Assembly (NCBI RefSeq): GCF_014648655.1
Contig: NZ_BMRN01000043.1
Span: 1-58,030, forward strand
Direction: 5' to 3'
Origin: Streptomyces atratus
Lineage (GTDB): Bacteria > Actinomycetota > Actinomycetes > Streptomycetales > Streptomycetaceae
DNA length: 58,030 bases
Each line of letters begins with the position of its first letter. Within the stretch, counting starts at the first letter, position 1. Shown here piece after piece: positions 8,228-17,026 of this stretch. A model generated the notes under the pieces. It saw only the letters and a program-made list of their open reading frames with translations. It was not told the DNA's origin and did no database searches. The translations under genes were made by a program, and so were the position numbers.

Positions 8228-9637
8228 CTACTTCAGAAGCGCGGCGCCGTCGTGGTCGTCGGCTCGTGCGGTGAGGGAGGCGGAGTAGCGGCGCAGGAGC
8301 AGGATGGCGGTGGTGGCGAGGCCGGTGAGCAGGCCGAGCCAGATGCCCACGGCTTCGAGGTCCAGGGCGTAGGCGAGGAGCCATGCCGCGGGCAGGCCGA
8401 CGGCCCAGTAACCGATGAGCGTGATGCGAAATCCGCTCTTGGTGTCGTCGAGTCCACGCAGCAGGCCGACGCCGATGTTCTGGGCGCAGTCGAAGAACTG
8501 TAGGAACGCGGTCACGATCAGCAGGTGGCCGGCGATGGTGAGCGCCTTGTCCGAGCCGGACTCCAGGAAGGGGGCCAGGACGAGCTCGGGCAGGGTGAGG
8601 TAGAGGATGCCGACGACGATCATGACGACGCCGGCGCAGGCCAGCGCGGTGTTCTTGATGCGTCGGGCGTCGTCGTAGCGGCCCAGTGCCAGTTCGCGGC
8701 TGACGTTGATCGAGGCGGCGTGGGAGAGGCCGACGGCGACCTGGAAGACGATGTAGACGAGTTGGTTGACGGCTGTGTGCGCGGCCAGTGCGGCGGGCCC
8801 GAAGGACCCGGCCATCAGCGCGGTGAGGGAGAAGAACCCCGCTTCGGAGCCGTAGGTGGCGGCGATCGGAATGCCCAGGCGCAGCAAGCGCTTGAGGGCT
8901 TCCGGATCGGCCTCCATCAGGTTCAGGGACAGCAGCGGGGCGAGGGTGGTGTCCTTCTTCGCCGACAGATAGAGAGCGATGAAGGTCAGCAGGTAGACGC
9001 TGGAGGTGGCGATGCCGACGCCGGTCAGACCCATGCGGGGCAGGCCCCAGGTGCCGTGGATGAGGATCCAGTTGAGACCCGCGTTGACCGCGACCGAGGC
9101 GATGGTGATCTGCAGCAGGGCCTGGGGGCGCTGCATGCCGACGGTGAACTGGCGGATCACCTGGAACCAGAGGCAGGGCAGCAGGCCGGGGGCGAGCGCG
9201 AAGATCATGGTCTGCGCGCGGTCGGCGACTGCGGCGTCCTGTCCGAGCCAGGGCAGGGCCTGCCCGATCAGGATCATGAGGACGGCGCCGGCGATGCCCG
9301 CGAGGGTGGCCAGCGCCATGCTGGCGCGGACGATGCCCCGCACCTCCTCGCGGCCTTGTTCCTGCCCGTCCTGGTTGGCATCCTGAGCGGCTTGTTCGGC
9401 GCGGGCTCCGGCGGCGGCGATCTGGTTGCCCACGGAGGTGACCAGGCCGACGCCCATAGTGCGCAGCTGGTTGAAGATGACGATGGCCAGGCCGCCCGCT
9501 GCCAGTTCCTGTGTGCCGAGGAAGCCCATCATGACGGTGTCCGTCGTGGTCAGGGCGACCTGTGCGAGCTGGGTGAGGATCAGCGGGACCGCGAGGGTGG
9601 CGAGGGCCCGGCTGTCGCGGAGGAGGGTGGTGAGCAT
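8228..9637 (-). CDS. MATE-family efflux pump, putative metallophore exporter
   Basis: The 469-residue protein is a multidrug and toxic compound extrusion carrier with about 12 hydrophobic segments in two similar halves. The first half starts LAVPLILTQLAQ and has the MGFLGTQELAAGGLA turn typical of the family. It would use an ion gradient to export small molecules. I placed the start at the ATG at 9637, where the first transmembrane segment begins. This leaves only 4 bp after the SbnA-like stop, so the two genes are surely cotranscribed. As the last gene of a diaminopropionate operon it is the natural exporter of the product. In staphyloferrin B the same role is played by an MFS protein (SbnD). 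Confidence 0.88.
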   Translation of the reverse strand: MLTTLLRDSRALATLAVPLILTQLAQVALTTTDTVMMGFLGTQELAAGGLAIVIFNQLRTMGVGLVTSVGNQIAAAGARAEQAAQDANQDGQEQGREEVRGIVRASMALATLAGIAGAVLMILIGQALPWLGQDAAVADRAQTMIFALAPGLLPCLWFQVIRQFTVGMQRPQALLQITIASVAVNAGLNWILIHGTWGLPRMGLTGVGIATSSVYLLTFIALYLSAKKDTTLAPLLSLNLMEADPEALKRLLRLGIPIAATYGSEAGFFSLTALMAGSFGPAALAAHTAVNQLVYIVFQVAVGLSHAASINVSRELALGRYDDARRIKNTALACAGVVMIVVGILYLTLPELVLAPFLESGSDKALTIAGHLLIVTAFLQFFDCAQNIGVGLLRGLDDTKSGFRITLIGYWAVGLPAAWLLAYALDLEAVGIWLGLLTGLATTAILLLRRYSASLTARADDHDGAALLK

Positions 9638-9641
9638 CGGG

Positions 9642-10670
9642 TTACCGGTTCCTGCGGAGCTTGGTGAGGAGTTCGTCGATTTCCCGTTCCGCGTCGGGAT
9701 CGAGGAGGCCGCGGGCCTGCATCCAGTCGTCGTTGAACACGGTGTCCATGTACTTCTCCCCGCCGTCATTGACCAGGGCGACCATAGTCGTCCCCGGCGG
9801 CAGCGAAGGCAGGCGGGTCAGCGCCTCGTGGACCACGCCGCCGGCGGAGCCTCCGATGAGCAGGCCGGTACGGGCGACGGCCCGGCAGGTGGCGAACGCC
9901 TCGACGTCGCCCACCTTGACGCCCTCGTCGATCAGGTCGAAGTCCACCAGGGCGCCGAGCCCGGCGCCCTCGGGGGTGCCGGTGCCGGACTGGTAGTAGT
10001 CGTGGGCCGGTCCGCCGAAGGCGATGGAGCCCTTGGGTTCGACTCCGATGGTGGAGAAGCCGGGTATGAGGGTGCGCAGTTCGCGGGCGGTGCCGCACAG
10101 TCCGCCGCCGGTTCCGACGGCGCCGACGAGGAAGTCGAGGTTTCCGTCGAGGGCCGCGTTCAGTTCGTGGGCGACGGGGAAGTAGCCGACGCCGTTGGCA
10201 GGGTTGTTGTGCTGCTCGGTGAAGATGGTGTTGTCCTGGCCGCGGGCCATGTCCGCGGCGAGTTCCTCGCGGGCGGCGGTGGCGAGTTCCGCGGTGCCGT
10301 CGTCGACGACGTAGACCAGTTCGGTGCCCAGGGTCTTCATGGCGCGGAGCTTGTCGGCGGCGGCGTGGTGGTCGACGACGGCGGTGAAGGTGTAGCCGCG
10401 CTCGGCGGCGATCACGGCGAGGCCGAGTCCGGTGTTGCCGGAGGTGGATTCGATGATGCGGCCACCGGGCCGTAGTTCGCCGGACTGTTCTGCGGCGTCG
10501 ATCATCGCGCGTGCCATGCGGATCTTCGCGGTGCCGGTGGGGTTGAACATTTCCAGCTTCAGCAGCAGGCGGCTGCCGGTCTCTGCGGTGGCGAGTTCCA
10601 GAAGGGGCGTGTAGCCGATGAGGTCGGATACCTGGGAAACCACGGCTGGGCGGGCGAGAGCCGCGTTCAT
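9642..10670 (-). CDS. SbnA-like PLP synthase (N-(2-amino-2-carboxyethyl)-L-glutamate synthase), diaminopropionate pathway
   Basis: The 342-residue enzyme is of the cysteine synthase family, PLP fold II. The PLP lysine sits in NPTGTAKIR (K49), with TSGNTG and GTGGGLCGT as cofactor-binding loops. It differs from true cysteine synthases (NPGGSVKDR) and is paired with an SbnB-like dehydrogenase. In staphyloferrin B, SbnA joins O-phospho-L-serine and L-glutamate into ACEGA, which SbnB oxidises to L-2,3-diaminopropionate and 2-oxoglutarate. I infer the same reaction here. A different amino donor such as aspartate is possible, which would give an EDDS-like skeleton. The gene begins 28 bp after the decarboxylase stop and ends 4 bp before the MATE start. 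Confidence 0.87.
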   Translation of the reverse strand: MNAALARPAVVSQVSDLIGYTPLLELATAETGSRLLLKLEMFNPTGTAKIRMARAMIDAAEQSGELRPGGRIIESTSGNTGLGLAVIAAERGYTFTAVVDHHAAADKLRAMKTLGTELVYVVDDGTAELATAAREELAADMARGQDNTIFTEQHNNPANGVGYFPVAHELNAALDGNLDFLVGAVGTGGGLCGTARELRTLIPGFSTIGVEPKGSIAFGGPAHDYYQSGTGTPEGAGLGALVDFDLIDEGVKVGDVEAFATCRAVARTGLLIGGSAGGVVHEALTRLPSLPPGTTMVALVNDGGEKYMDTVFNDDWMQARGLLDPDAEREIDELLTKLRRNR

Positions 10671-10698
10671 GGAAGGACTCCTGGGTGGGTGGGGGACG

Positions 10699-12075
10699 TC
10701 AGTAGGCGGTTCGGCGGTCCAGGCGCCAGCGCGGGCGGTCGTCCAGCCGGTCGAGGACGACCTTGGGGGGCAGCGGCAGGTCGTGGAAGGGCGACTCGTT
10801 GGAGTCCATCTGGTAGCCCGCGGTGTTCGGGTACACGAGGAGGTCGCCCACCCTGGGGCGGGCGGGCAGGGGAATCTTGCGCCAGGTGACCATGTCCGAC
10901 TCCAGGCATGAGGCTCCGCCGACGCACGTGGGGTGGATCCCGGTGCCGCGGGAGCGGCCCGTGGGGGTCACCAGTTCCGGGTCGGGCAGGTATTCGCTGT
11001 TGAACCACTGCTCGGACAGGCTCAGGCTGGTCCCGTCGACGGTGGCGATCCGGTACCCGTCGCGTTCCTTGAGGCCCTGGATGGAGAAGACCGTCGAGCC
11101 TGCGCCGGCCAGCAGGGCGCGTCCGGGCTCCATCAGCAGCAGTGTCCCCGTCTCCTGCAGTCGCTCGGCCAGGCTGGTCTGCCCGCCCTTGGGGACGGAA
11201 GCCAGGATGGTGCGCAGGGCGTCCGCTCCCGCGACCGGGGAGTGGTAAGGGTAGAAGTCGCCGCTGTGGAACGTCTTATGTGCGTGATAGTGCTCGGGAT
11301 GCTGCTTGGCGAGGAAGGTGTACCACTGGTCGGCCGGGCTGTAGTCGACGGCGAAGCCTCCTCCGATACTGATCCGGTCGGCTTGCAGTCCAACGACCCG
11401 GGCCTTGAGACACCACTCGACCAGTTCCGCCGCGAGGTCGGCACGCGGCTGGGTGGCGTAGCCGGACAGGTGGAAGCTGAAGCCTTCCATCCGCACCGCG
11501 TCGCCTGCGCGCACGCACCGATCCAAGGCGGTCTCCAGCTCACCTGTGTTCATGCCGAAGCGGCTGTGTGGCTGCGTGGGAGGCAGGCGGCGCAGCAGCA
11601 GTCGGGCCTGTCGCACGGCGCCGGTCAGTGCCAGGGTGATGAGCATGTCCAGTTCGTCCAGTGCGTCGACGGCGACCAGACAGCCCTGCAACAGGGCAAG
11701 CCTCAGCAACTCGTCGCTCTTGGCGGGGCCGGTGACCACGATGTTCTCGCCGCGTACCCCGTGGCCGAGTGCTTCCCGCAGTTCACCGACGCCGGCCACG
11801 TCGACGCCGGCCTGGTGCACAGCGCAGCGCTCCATCCATATGGCTGCCTTGTTGGCCTTCTTCGCGTAGTACACGAGCCCCTCAACCCCGGCGTCGCCGA
11901 GCGCGGTGCGGAAGGCGGCGAGGTTGGCGTCGAAGCGGTGCGGCAGCAGGAAGTGGAAGGGGCCGCCGAAGGCGTAGGACAGCTCGTGGAGGAGTCCGCT
12001 GTCCAGCACCCGGTCGGTGTCCGGGTCCGGGTGGGCTGGCAAGGTCGGCACATTCGTCGTACGCGGGGCGGTCAC
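10699..12075 (-). CDS. Fold-III PLP decarboxylase (SbnH/LysA-like)
   Basis: The 458-residue protein has the alanine racemase-fold barrel plus C-terminal beta domain of diaminopimelate/ornithine-type decarboxylases. Landmarks are YYAKKANKAA (PLP Lys at about 73), GGGFAVDYS (phosphate loop), EPGRALLAGAG, CLESDMV (acid-site Cys and Asp from the partner subunit) and a C-terminal NTAGYQM. I chose the GTG at 12075 because it forms a GTGA overlap with the SbnB-like stop, and because the longer upstream frame is arginine-rich shadow. In staphyloferrin B, SbnH decarboxylates a citryl-diaminopropionate intermediate. Here it could decarboxylate diaminopropionate or an intermediate carrying it, giving an ethylenediamine-type unit. 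The substrate is inferred from context only. Confidence 0.85.
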   Translation of the reverse strand: MTAPRTTNVPTLPAHPDPDTDRVLDSGLLHELSYAFGGPFHFLLPHRFDANLAAFRTALGDAGVEGLVYYAKKANKAAIWMERCAVHQAGVDVAGVGELREALGHGVRGENIVVTGPAKSDELLRLALLQGCLVAVDALDELDMLITLALTGAVRQARLLLRRLPPTQPHSRFGMNTGELETALDRCVRAGDAVRMEGFSFHLSGYATQPRADLAAELVEWCLKARVVGLQADRISIGGGFAVDYSPADQWYTFLAKQHPEHYHAHKTFHSGDFYPYHSPVAGADALRTILASVPKGGQTSLAERLQETGTLLLMEPGRALLAGAGSTVFSIQGLKERDGYRIATVDGTSLSLSEQWFNSEYLPDPELVTPTGRSRGTGIHPTCVGGASCLESDMVTWRKIPLPARPRVGDLLVYPNTAGYQMDSNESPFHDLPLPPKVVLDRLDDRPRWRLDRRTAY

Positions 12076-13097
12076 TGCCACAGCGGCACCTCGGTGCCCA
12101 GGCCCTGCGCGAGGGCGAGCTGCGCGAATCGGTGCCCGAGCGCGATGTCGGTGACGACGAGTCCGCTGTTGTAGGCGAAGATCCTTTCTTCGGCGCAAGA
12201 GCGGCCTGCCGTGAGGCCGGCGATCACAGGGGGCAACTCGGTGTCGACCGGGGGGAGTTTGCCGTCGGCGTCGGCCATGTCGGTGCCCGTGACGTTCATC
12301 TGGGCCTCGCTGGTGGCGATCACCCGGTCGGCGCGGTGCAGGGTTGAGGGGGCCAGGCCGTGGCCGACCAGGATCGAGAGAGCGCCCTCCTTGAGCCAGC
12401 CCGCTTCGACGGCGGCTGGGGTGTGGCCGCCGGCCGTGGCCACGATGACATCGGCGTCCGCGGCGGCAGCCCGTACATCCGTGACGATCTCCACGTCGCG
12501 TTCGGGGTGGTGCGTACGGAGTTGTTCACGCACCGCGGCGATGCCGTCGGCGTGCGTGCCGAAGACCATCAGCCGGTCCAGACCGGGCAGCGTCGTCAGC
12601 AGGAACGGCAGTGCCAGGCGGCCCTGGGTGCCGGTGCCGATGACCAGGGCACTGCGGGCGCCGGGGGCTGCGCATTCGCGGGCCAGCAGAGCGGAGACTG
12701 CCGGGGTGCGCAGGGAGCCGATGCGGGAGCAGTCCATCATGGCCACCGGCAGGCCGGTGACGTCGTCGTAGAGGGTGAGCGTCGTGTAGTAGTGCTGCTC
12801 CTCGCGGCCGACGTGGAGGCCGTGCTTGTAGGAGGTTTTGATGGCGACGACATCTCGGGAGCCGTCGCGGCCCAGCATCGCGTAGGCGACCGAGTGCTCG
12901 TCCTGCGGTTTGACGGTGAGTTTGCGGGGATTGTCGGACTGTCCGGCGTGCAGCGTGCGGTAGGCACCCTCCACTGTGGCAACCACGTCGGCCAGCGTGA
13001 TGTCGATTCCGGCCAGGTCGCTCTTGGACAGGATCCGCAGGCGTGTGTCGTCGCCGGATATCGCGCCGTCGGTCTTGAGGGTCCGGGTGTCGGTCAT
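12072..13097 (-). CDS. SbnB-like dehydrogenase (ornithine cyclodeaminase family), diaminopropionate pathway
   Basis: The 341-residue protein is in the ornithine cyclodeaminase/mu-crystallin family. It has a Rossmann core (VIGTGTQGRLALPFL) and conserved MDCSRIGSLRTPAVSALLA, with KTSYKHGL in the substrate-binding half. SbnB-type members carry out NAD-dependent oxidative hydrolysis of ACEGA to L-2,3-diaminopropionate plus 2-oxoglutarate. Pairing with the SbnA-like gene two genes downstream supports this role over proline synthesis. The 2-oxoglutarate released is the cosubstrate of the oxygenase encoded just upstream. The stop overlaps the decarboxylase GTG, and the start lies 30 bp after the oxygenase stop. 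Confidence 0.87.
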   Translation of the reverse strand: MTDTRTLKTDGAISGDDTRLRILSKSDLAGIDITLADVVATVEGAYRTLHAGQSDNPRKLTVKPQDEHSVAYAMLGRDGSRDVVAIKTSYKHGLHVGREEQHYYTTLTLYDDVTGLPVAMMDCSRIGSLRTPAVSALLARECAAPGARSALVIGTGTQGRLALPFLLTTLPGLDRLMVFGTHADGIAAVREQLRTHHPERDVEIVTDVRAAAADADVIVATAGGHTPAAVEAGWLKEGALSILVGHGLAPSTLHRADRVIATSEAQMNVTGTDMADADGKLPPVDTELPPVIAGLTAGRSCAEERIFAYNSGLVVTDIALGHRFAQLALAQGLGTEVPLWQ

Positions 13098-13127
13098 GTG
13101 TCGAAATCCTTTATTGACGGGGGCGGT

Positions 13128-14123
13128 TCAGCCGGCGTGGGCTTCGATCGAGGCCTGACCGTAGCCGTGCTCCTCGGCCTCGGACAGAGGGCGTGTGCGG
13201 CGCCCGGGGACTCGGACGGAGGCGCGCTTGAGCCAGCGGTCGGTGCCGTCGTAGCGGGCCTGGAAGGGAACGCGGCCGTGAACGACCATGTCGTTGTCGA
13301 CGACGAGGATCTCGCCGGGGCTGAGGCTGACCGCGACGGAGACGCGGGCCAGTTCCTCCTCCAGTCGCCCATAGGCTGCGCGGTAGGTGCCGTCGGCCTG
13401 GTCGAGGGGCGTGCAAGCGGGGTCGAAGCGCAGCGTCGTCCCGTCCTCGCCCGCGAACAGGGCGGGCACGGCGGGAGGTTCAGCGCCTGCGTAGCCCTGG
13501 GCCTCGGCGTAGGCGTCGTCGGGCAGGATCGGCACGACGGGCCGGGACAGGGTCTCCACGTGGGCGTCCGACAGGGCCGTCTTGCGGATGCTGGCCGCGG
13601 TGGTGGCGATGTTGTCGTGGTTGCGCATGCAGCCGAGCATCAGCAGGTGGGCGCGGCCCGGGTGGAAGGCGTCCTCGGTGTGCGGGCTGAGCAGCACGCT
13701 GCTGCTCGCGCCGGTCTGCTCGCTCTCATGGCCGGGCGAGGGCACGATGTTGTGGACGAAGCGGCCGTCCTGCTGCCCTTCCCAGGCGATCGGGTTTCCC
13801 ATCACGCTGGCCAGCAGCAGAAGCATGATGTCGTAGAGGGCGCCGCTGTTGCCGGCGGCGGCCCAACTGTCCGGCGTGGCGCCGATGGCGGAGTCATCGA
13901 CGTCCAGGCTCCGCAGCACGAACAGGCCGTCCACGGTATCGACGGGCCGGCAGGCATGTCGCAGGGCGTCACTGAAGCCGCTCGCGGCCTTCGCGACATG
14001 CTCCAGGAGTGCGGGAGATGTCGCCGAGGTATCGAATTCTTCGAGTATCTGCTCCGCTGCCGTGCGGAGTTCACCCACGGTGTGGGGGGCGAGCTGGCGG
14101 ACAGGTGTGGCTGCCGTGCTCAT
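13128..14123 (-). CDS. Clavaminate synthase-like Fe(II)/2-oxoglutarate oxygenase
   Basis: The 331-residue enzyme belongs to the TauD/clavaminate synthase superfamily, subgroup of free amino acid hydroxylases such as VioC and AsnO. The iron ligands read HTEDAFHP (His148, Glu150, so HxE rather than HxD) and the distal His of VVHGR at 282. An Arg-rich RWLKRASVR strand follows for 2-oxoglutarate. Relatives hydroxylate the beta carbon of free or tethered arginine, asparagine or similar. As first gene of the iron-box operon with diaminopropionate genes, it may hydroxylate aspartate or diaminopropionate to create a metal-binding hydroxycarboxylate. That is inference. The start ATG at 14123 has only a weak ribosome site. 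The promoter lies in the 336-bp shared control region. Confidence 0.85.
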   Translation of the reverse strand: MSTAATPVRQLAPHTVGELRTAAEQILEEFDTSATSPALLEHVAKAASGFSDALRHACRPVDTVDGLFVLRSLDVDDSAIGATPDSWAAAGNSGALYDIMLLLLASVMGNPIAWEGQQDGRFVHNIVPSPGHESEQTGASSSVLLSPHTEDAFHPGRAHLLMLGCMRNHDNIATTAASIRKTALSDAHVETLSRPVVPILPDDAYAEAQGYAGAEPPAVPALFAGEDGTTLRFDPACTPLDQADGTYRAAYGRLEEELARVSVAVSLSPGEILVVDNDMVVHGRVPFQARYDGTDRWLKRASVRVPGRRTRPLSEAEEHGYGQASIEAHAG

Positions 14124-14272
14124 GGCAAGAAGATCCGTTCCGTGCGGGGATGGCAGACGGTGCCGGCGGTGCGCAGCAGGGGGCGGTCGTCAACTGGCGG
14201 TAGCGCAGGGAAATTTAGCCAGCCACTGCGGGCGCTACGGCTCCCGGCGGCGATCGAACGCTAGCATCGAAC

Positions 14273-14291
14273 TTAGGTAAGGCATACCTTG
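14273..14291 (-). promoter_or_regulatory. Iron box for the leftward diaminopropionate operon
   Basis: TTAGGTAAGGCATACCTTG closely follows the actinobacterial DmdR/IdeR consensus TTAGGTTAGGCTAACCTAA, including the inverted AGGTA/TACCT arms. It lies 150 bp upstream of the oxygenase start. Repression by an iron-loaded regulator in iron-rich conditions is the expected effect. Confidence 0.82.
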
Positions 14292-14390
14292 TTTTCGAGC
14301 TAGGATGGCTGGAACCCTTCAAGGCGGGATCGGCCGATGAGTGAGTGTGCAATCTCCTGCGCGTGAGCCATCCCGCCCCTTCTTGCGGAA

Positions 14391-14420
14391 TTGATTGTCA
14401 TTAGGGTAGGCAAACCTTAG
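14391..14420 (+). promoter_or_regulatory. Promoter with iron box for the rightward ABC importer
   Basis: TTAGGGTAGGCAAACCTTA at 14401-14419 is a second strong iron box, 41 bp before the lipoprotein GTG. A possible -35 (TTGATT, 14391-14396) lies directly upstream and a possible -10 (CTTAGA, 14415-14420) overlaps its right arm. A bound repressor would therefore block RNA polymerase. The gap of 14124-14459 holds both iron boxes and a spaced GGCGGGAT/ATCCCGCC inverted repeat (14323-14330, 14370-14377). Confidence 0.8.
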
Positions 14421-14459
14421 ACATTTTTAGGCTGCCCGGAACATGGAGCGAGGACGTAC

Positions 14460-16010
14460 GTGGACATCAACAGACGCCAGGTGCTGTTGGCCGGCGGGGC
14501 GATAGGGGCGGCCGCGCTGCTGGCTGCGTGCTCCTCGGGTAGCGGTGACACCGCGGCCGACTCCTCCGGCAAGGGCGGCAAGCCCCGAAAGGGTGGCACC
14601 CTGCGCATCGGCGCGCTCGGCCGGGCCGGCGCCATCACCCGCGACCCGCATGGCACGCAGGCCAATGAGAGCGACTACCTGATTCTCGCGCTTACCTTCG
14701 ACACGCTCGCCGTTCCGGGCGCCAAGTCCAACACCGTGCCCCGGCTGGCCTCGTGGGAGCCCTCGGCGGACCTGAAGACGTGGCGCTTCAAGGTGGCCAA
14801 GGGCGCTGTCTTCCATGACGGCACCCCGGCCACCGCCGACGACGTGGTCTGGTCGCTGCGTCGACTGCGCAACACGCCGGCCGGTGCAGCCCGCCTGCCC
14901 GGAGTGAAGAACGCCGACAGCATCACGGCCGAGGGCGCCGACACTGTGGTGGTCGTCTCCGAGTACGCCAACGCCGACTTCCCTCTCATGACGCGCTTTG
15001 CCACGTTCGTCATGAAGAAGGACACGCCGGACAAGGCAGTGGCGAAGGCGCCGGGCACCGGCCCGTTCAAGCTGGACTGGTACCGCAACGGCAACGCCCG
15101 TCTGGTGCGCAACGACAAATGGTACGGCGGCACCGTCTACCTCGACGCGATCGAGGTGACCATGTTCGAGACGCCGCAGGCCATGGCCAACGCCCTGTTC
15201 GCCGGGCAGATCGACGTCGCCTCCAACGCCGGCCCCATCGCCGCGCGCACCGCGGAGTCCCGCAAGGACATCCAGGTCGTCCGCCGCCCCGACGACATGT
15301 CGATGCCCATCGTCATGCGCACCGCCGACGGCCCATTCGCCGACCCGCGGGTGCGGGAAGCCATGCGCCTGGTCGTGGACCGCGAGGCAATGGTCAAGCA
15401 GGCCCTCTCCGGATACGGGAACGTCGCCAACGACATCATGGGCACCGGCGACCCCGACTACGCCAAGGACATCCCGCAGCGCAAGCGCGACCTGGCCAAG
15501 GCCAAACAGCTCCTCGAAGACGCCAAGTTCGACCTGTCCAAGACCTATGAGCTGTACACCACCGAAGACGTCTCCGGAATCGCCGACTCCGCGACCCTGT
15601 TCGCCTCGCAGGCGCGTGAGGCCGGGATCAAGATCAAGGTGGTCAAGCAGGAGTCGGGAACGTTCTACGAGAAGACCTGGCTCAAGGGCGACCTCTACAC
15701 GAACTACTGGGGCACCAACGACTCGGTGCTGTTCTTCGCGTCCAAGACCCTGCTCAGCGGCGCCGGTCAGAACGAATCGGGCTTCGACGACAAGGAGTTC
15801 GACGCCACCTACCGCAAGGCCATCGGCACCACGGACAAACAGGCGCGGGCCAAGGCCCTGCACGAACTGCAGCAGATCGAGTACGACCGCTCCGGCTACC
15901 TGCTGTGGGGCATGGCCGACGGTGTCGACCTGGCCGCTGCGAAAGTCCAGGACCTGCCGAAGCTGCCCGGCTACGGCCGCGTCCAGCTGGAGAACGTGTG
16001 GCTGAGTTGA
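14460..16010 (+). CDS. ABC importer substrate-binding lipoprotein (SBP family 5, OppA/NikA type)
   Basis: The 516-residue extracellular binding protein captures the substrate for the importer encoded downstream. The N-terminus has a twin-arginine-like NRRQVLL followed by a hydrophobic stretch and the lipobox LLAAC (lipidated Cys24). The mature part shows the family-5 pattern: KGGTLRIG, a DVVWSLRRL segment and repeated hinge regions. This family binds oligopeptides, nickel chelates and opine metallophores such as staphylopine (CntA). Sbn-type hydroxamate or citrate siderophores instead use FhuD/FepB-type binding proteins. The GTG start is preceded by GGAGCGAGGA. Its iron box and divergent diaminopropionate operon suggest uptake of the metal-loaded product. 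Confidence 0.9.
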   Translation: MDINRRQVLLAGGAIGAAALLAACSSGSGDTAADSSGKGGKPRKGGTLRIGALGRAGAITRDPHGTQANESDYLILALTFDTLAVPGAKSNTVPRLASWEPSADLKTWRFKVAKGAVFHDGTPATADDVVWSLRRLRNTPAGAARLPGVKNADSITAEGADTVVVVSEYANADFPLMTRFATFVMKKDTPDKAVAKAPGTGPFKLDWYRNGNARLVRNDKWYGGTVYLDAIEVTMFETPQAMANALFAGQIDVASNAGPIAARTAESRKDIQVVRRPDDMSMPIVMRTADGPFADPRVREAMRLVVDREAMVKQALSGYGNVANDIMGTGDPDYAKDIPQRKRDLAKAKQLLEDAKFDLSKTYELYTTEDVSGIADSATLFASQAREAGIKIKVVKQESGTFYEKTWLKGDLYTNYWGTNDSVLFFASKTLLSGAGQNESGFDDKEFDATYRKAIGTTDKQARAKALHELQQIEYDRSGYLLWGMADGVDLAAAKVQDLPKLPGYGRVQLENVWLS

Positions 16011-17026
16011 GCCACGCGCCCAAGGGCAGCGCGGTGGCAGCTCCTGCCGGCACAGGGGCGGCCACCGCGCGACGCCGCCCGCTGCCGATTCCGCACCTCG
16101 GCCGCTTCGCCGCGGCCGTGGGGCGGCGGGTCCTCATGCTGGCCATCCTGCTCGCCCTGGTGTTCGCCGCCGTCGAGCTGCTTCCCGGGGACGCCGCGAC
16201 CGCGACTTCCGAACGCGGCGAGAGCGCCGCCGACATCGCGGCCCGCCGCCACCTGCTGGGACTTGACCGGCCGGTGTGGGAACGCTTCTGGGACTGGATG
16301 GCGGGGCTGTTCACCGGGGACCTGGGTGTCAGCGCCCGAGGCGAGAAGATCACGCAGATGCTGGCCGACCCGTTTCCGAACACGCTGCTGCTCGCGGCCC
16401 TCGCCTTCGTCCTGACCGCGGTGGCGTCCGTGGCCCTGGGGTGCTGGGCCGCCGCCCGCCCCGGCCGGCTCATCGACCGGGTCATCGGCCATGCCTCGAC
16501 CTCGGCATTCGCCATCCCTGAATTCGTCGTCTCCGTCGGCCTGCTGATGTTGCTCTCGCTGTGGACCGGCTGGCTGCCCGCAGTGACCGTGGCCGGGGCC
16601 GACGGCAGGCCGGCCACATGGACCATGCTGATCACGCCGGTCCTCGCCCTGGTCATCCCGCAGACCGGATGGAACACCACCATCGTGCGCGGCGCTCTCG
16701 CCGACCAGGCGGCCACACCGCACGTCGAGGCCGCCCACCTGGACGGCCTGCCGGTGCGCCGCGTCATCTGGCGCCACGCCCTGCCCGGCGCCGTCCCGGC
16801 CATCGCCACCGGCCTCGCCACCTCCACCGGCATGCTCCTGGGCGGCACCGTGGTCGTGGAAACGCTCTTCAACTACCCCGGTATCGGAAGCGTGCTCGCC
16901 AGCGCCGTATCCACCCGCGACACCCCGCTCATCGCCGGAGTCGTCGTCTGTGCCGGTACTGCCATCAGCCTGGTCCTGCTGACCGCCGACCTCGTCCGCG
17001 CCCGAGTTCTGGGGAGTCACGCATGA
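15998..17026 (+). CDS. ABC importer permease (DppB/NikB type)
   Basis: The 342-residue inner-membrane permease has about six transmembrane segments. The N-terminal one is VLMLAILLALVFAAVELLPG. The cytoplasmic coupling loop reads EAAHLDGLPVRRVIWRHALPG. The region before the first membrane segment, about 45 residues, is polar and basic. I chose the GTG at 15998, which overlaps the end of the binding-protein gene by 13 bp. A TTG at 16007 in a TTGA overlap is an equally reasonable start. The stop overlaps the next ATG (ATGA), showing tight translational coupling. It partners the following permease and the fused ATPase. Confidence 0.88.
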   Translation: MAELSHAPKGSAVAAPAGTGAATARRRPLPIPHLGRFAAAVGRRVLMLAILLALVFAAVELLPGDAATATSERGESAADIAARRHLLGLDRPVWERFWDWMAGLFTGDLGVSARGEKITQMLADPFPNTLLLAALAFVLTAVASVALGCWAAARPGRLIDRVIGHASTSAFAIPEFVVSVGLLMLLSLWTGWLPAVTVAGADGRPATWTMLITPVLALVIPQTGWNTTIVRGALADQAATPHVEAAHLDGLPVRRVIWRHALPGAVPAIATGLATSTGMLLGGTVVVETLFNYPGIGSVLASAVSTRDTPLIAGVVVCAGTAISLVLLTADLVRARVLGSHA

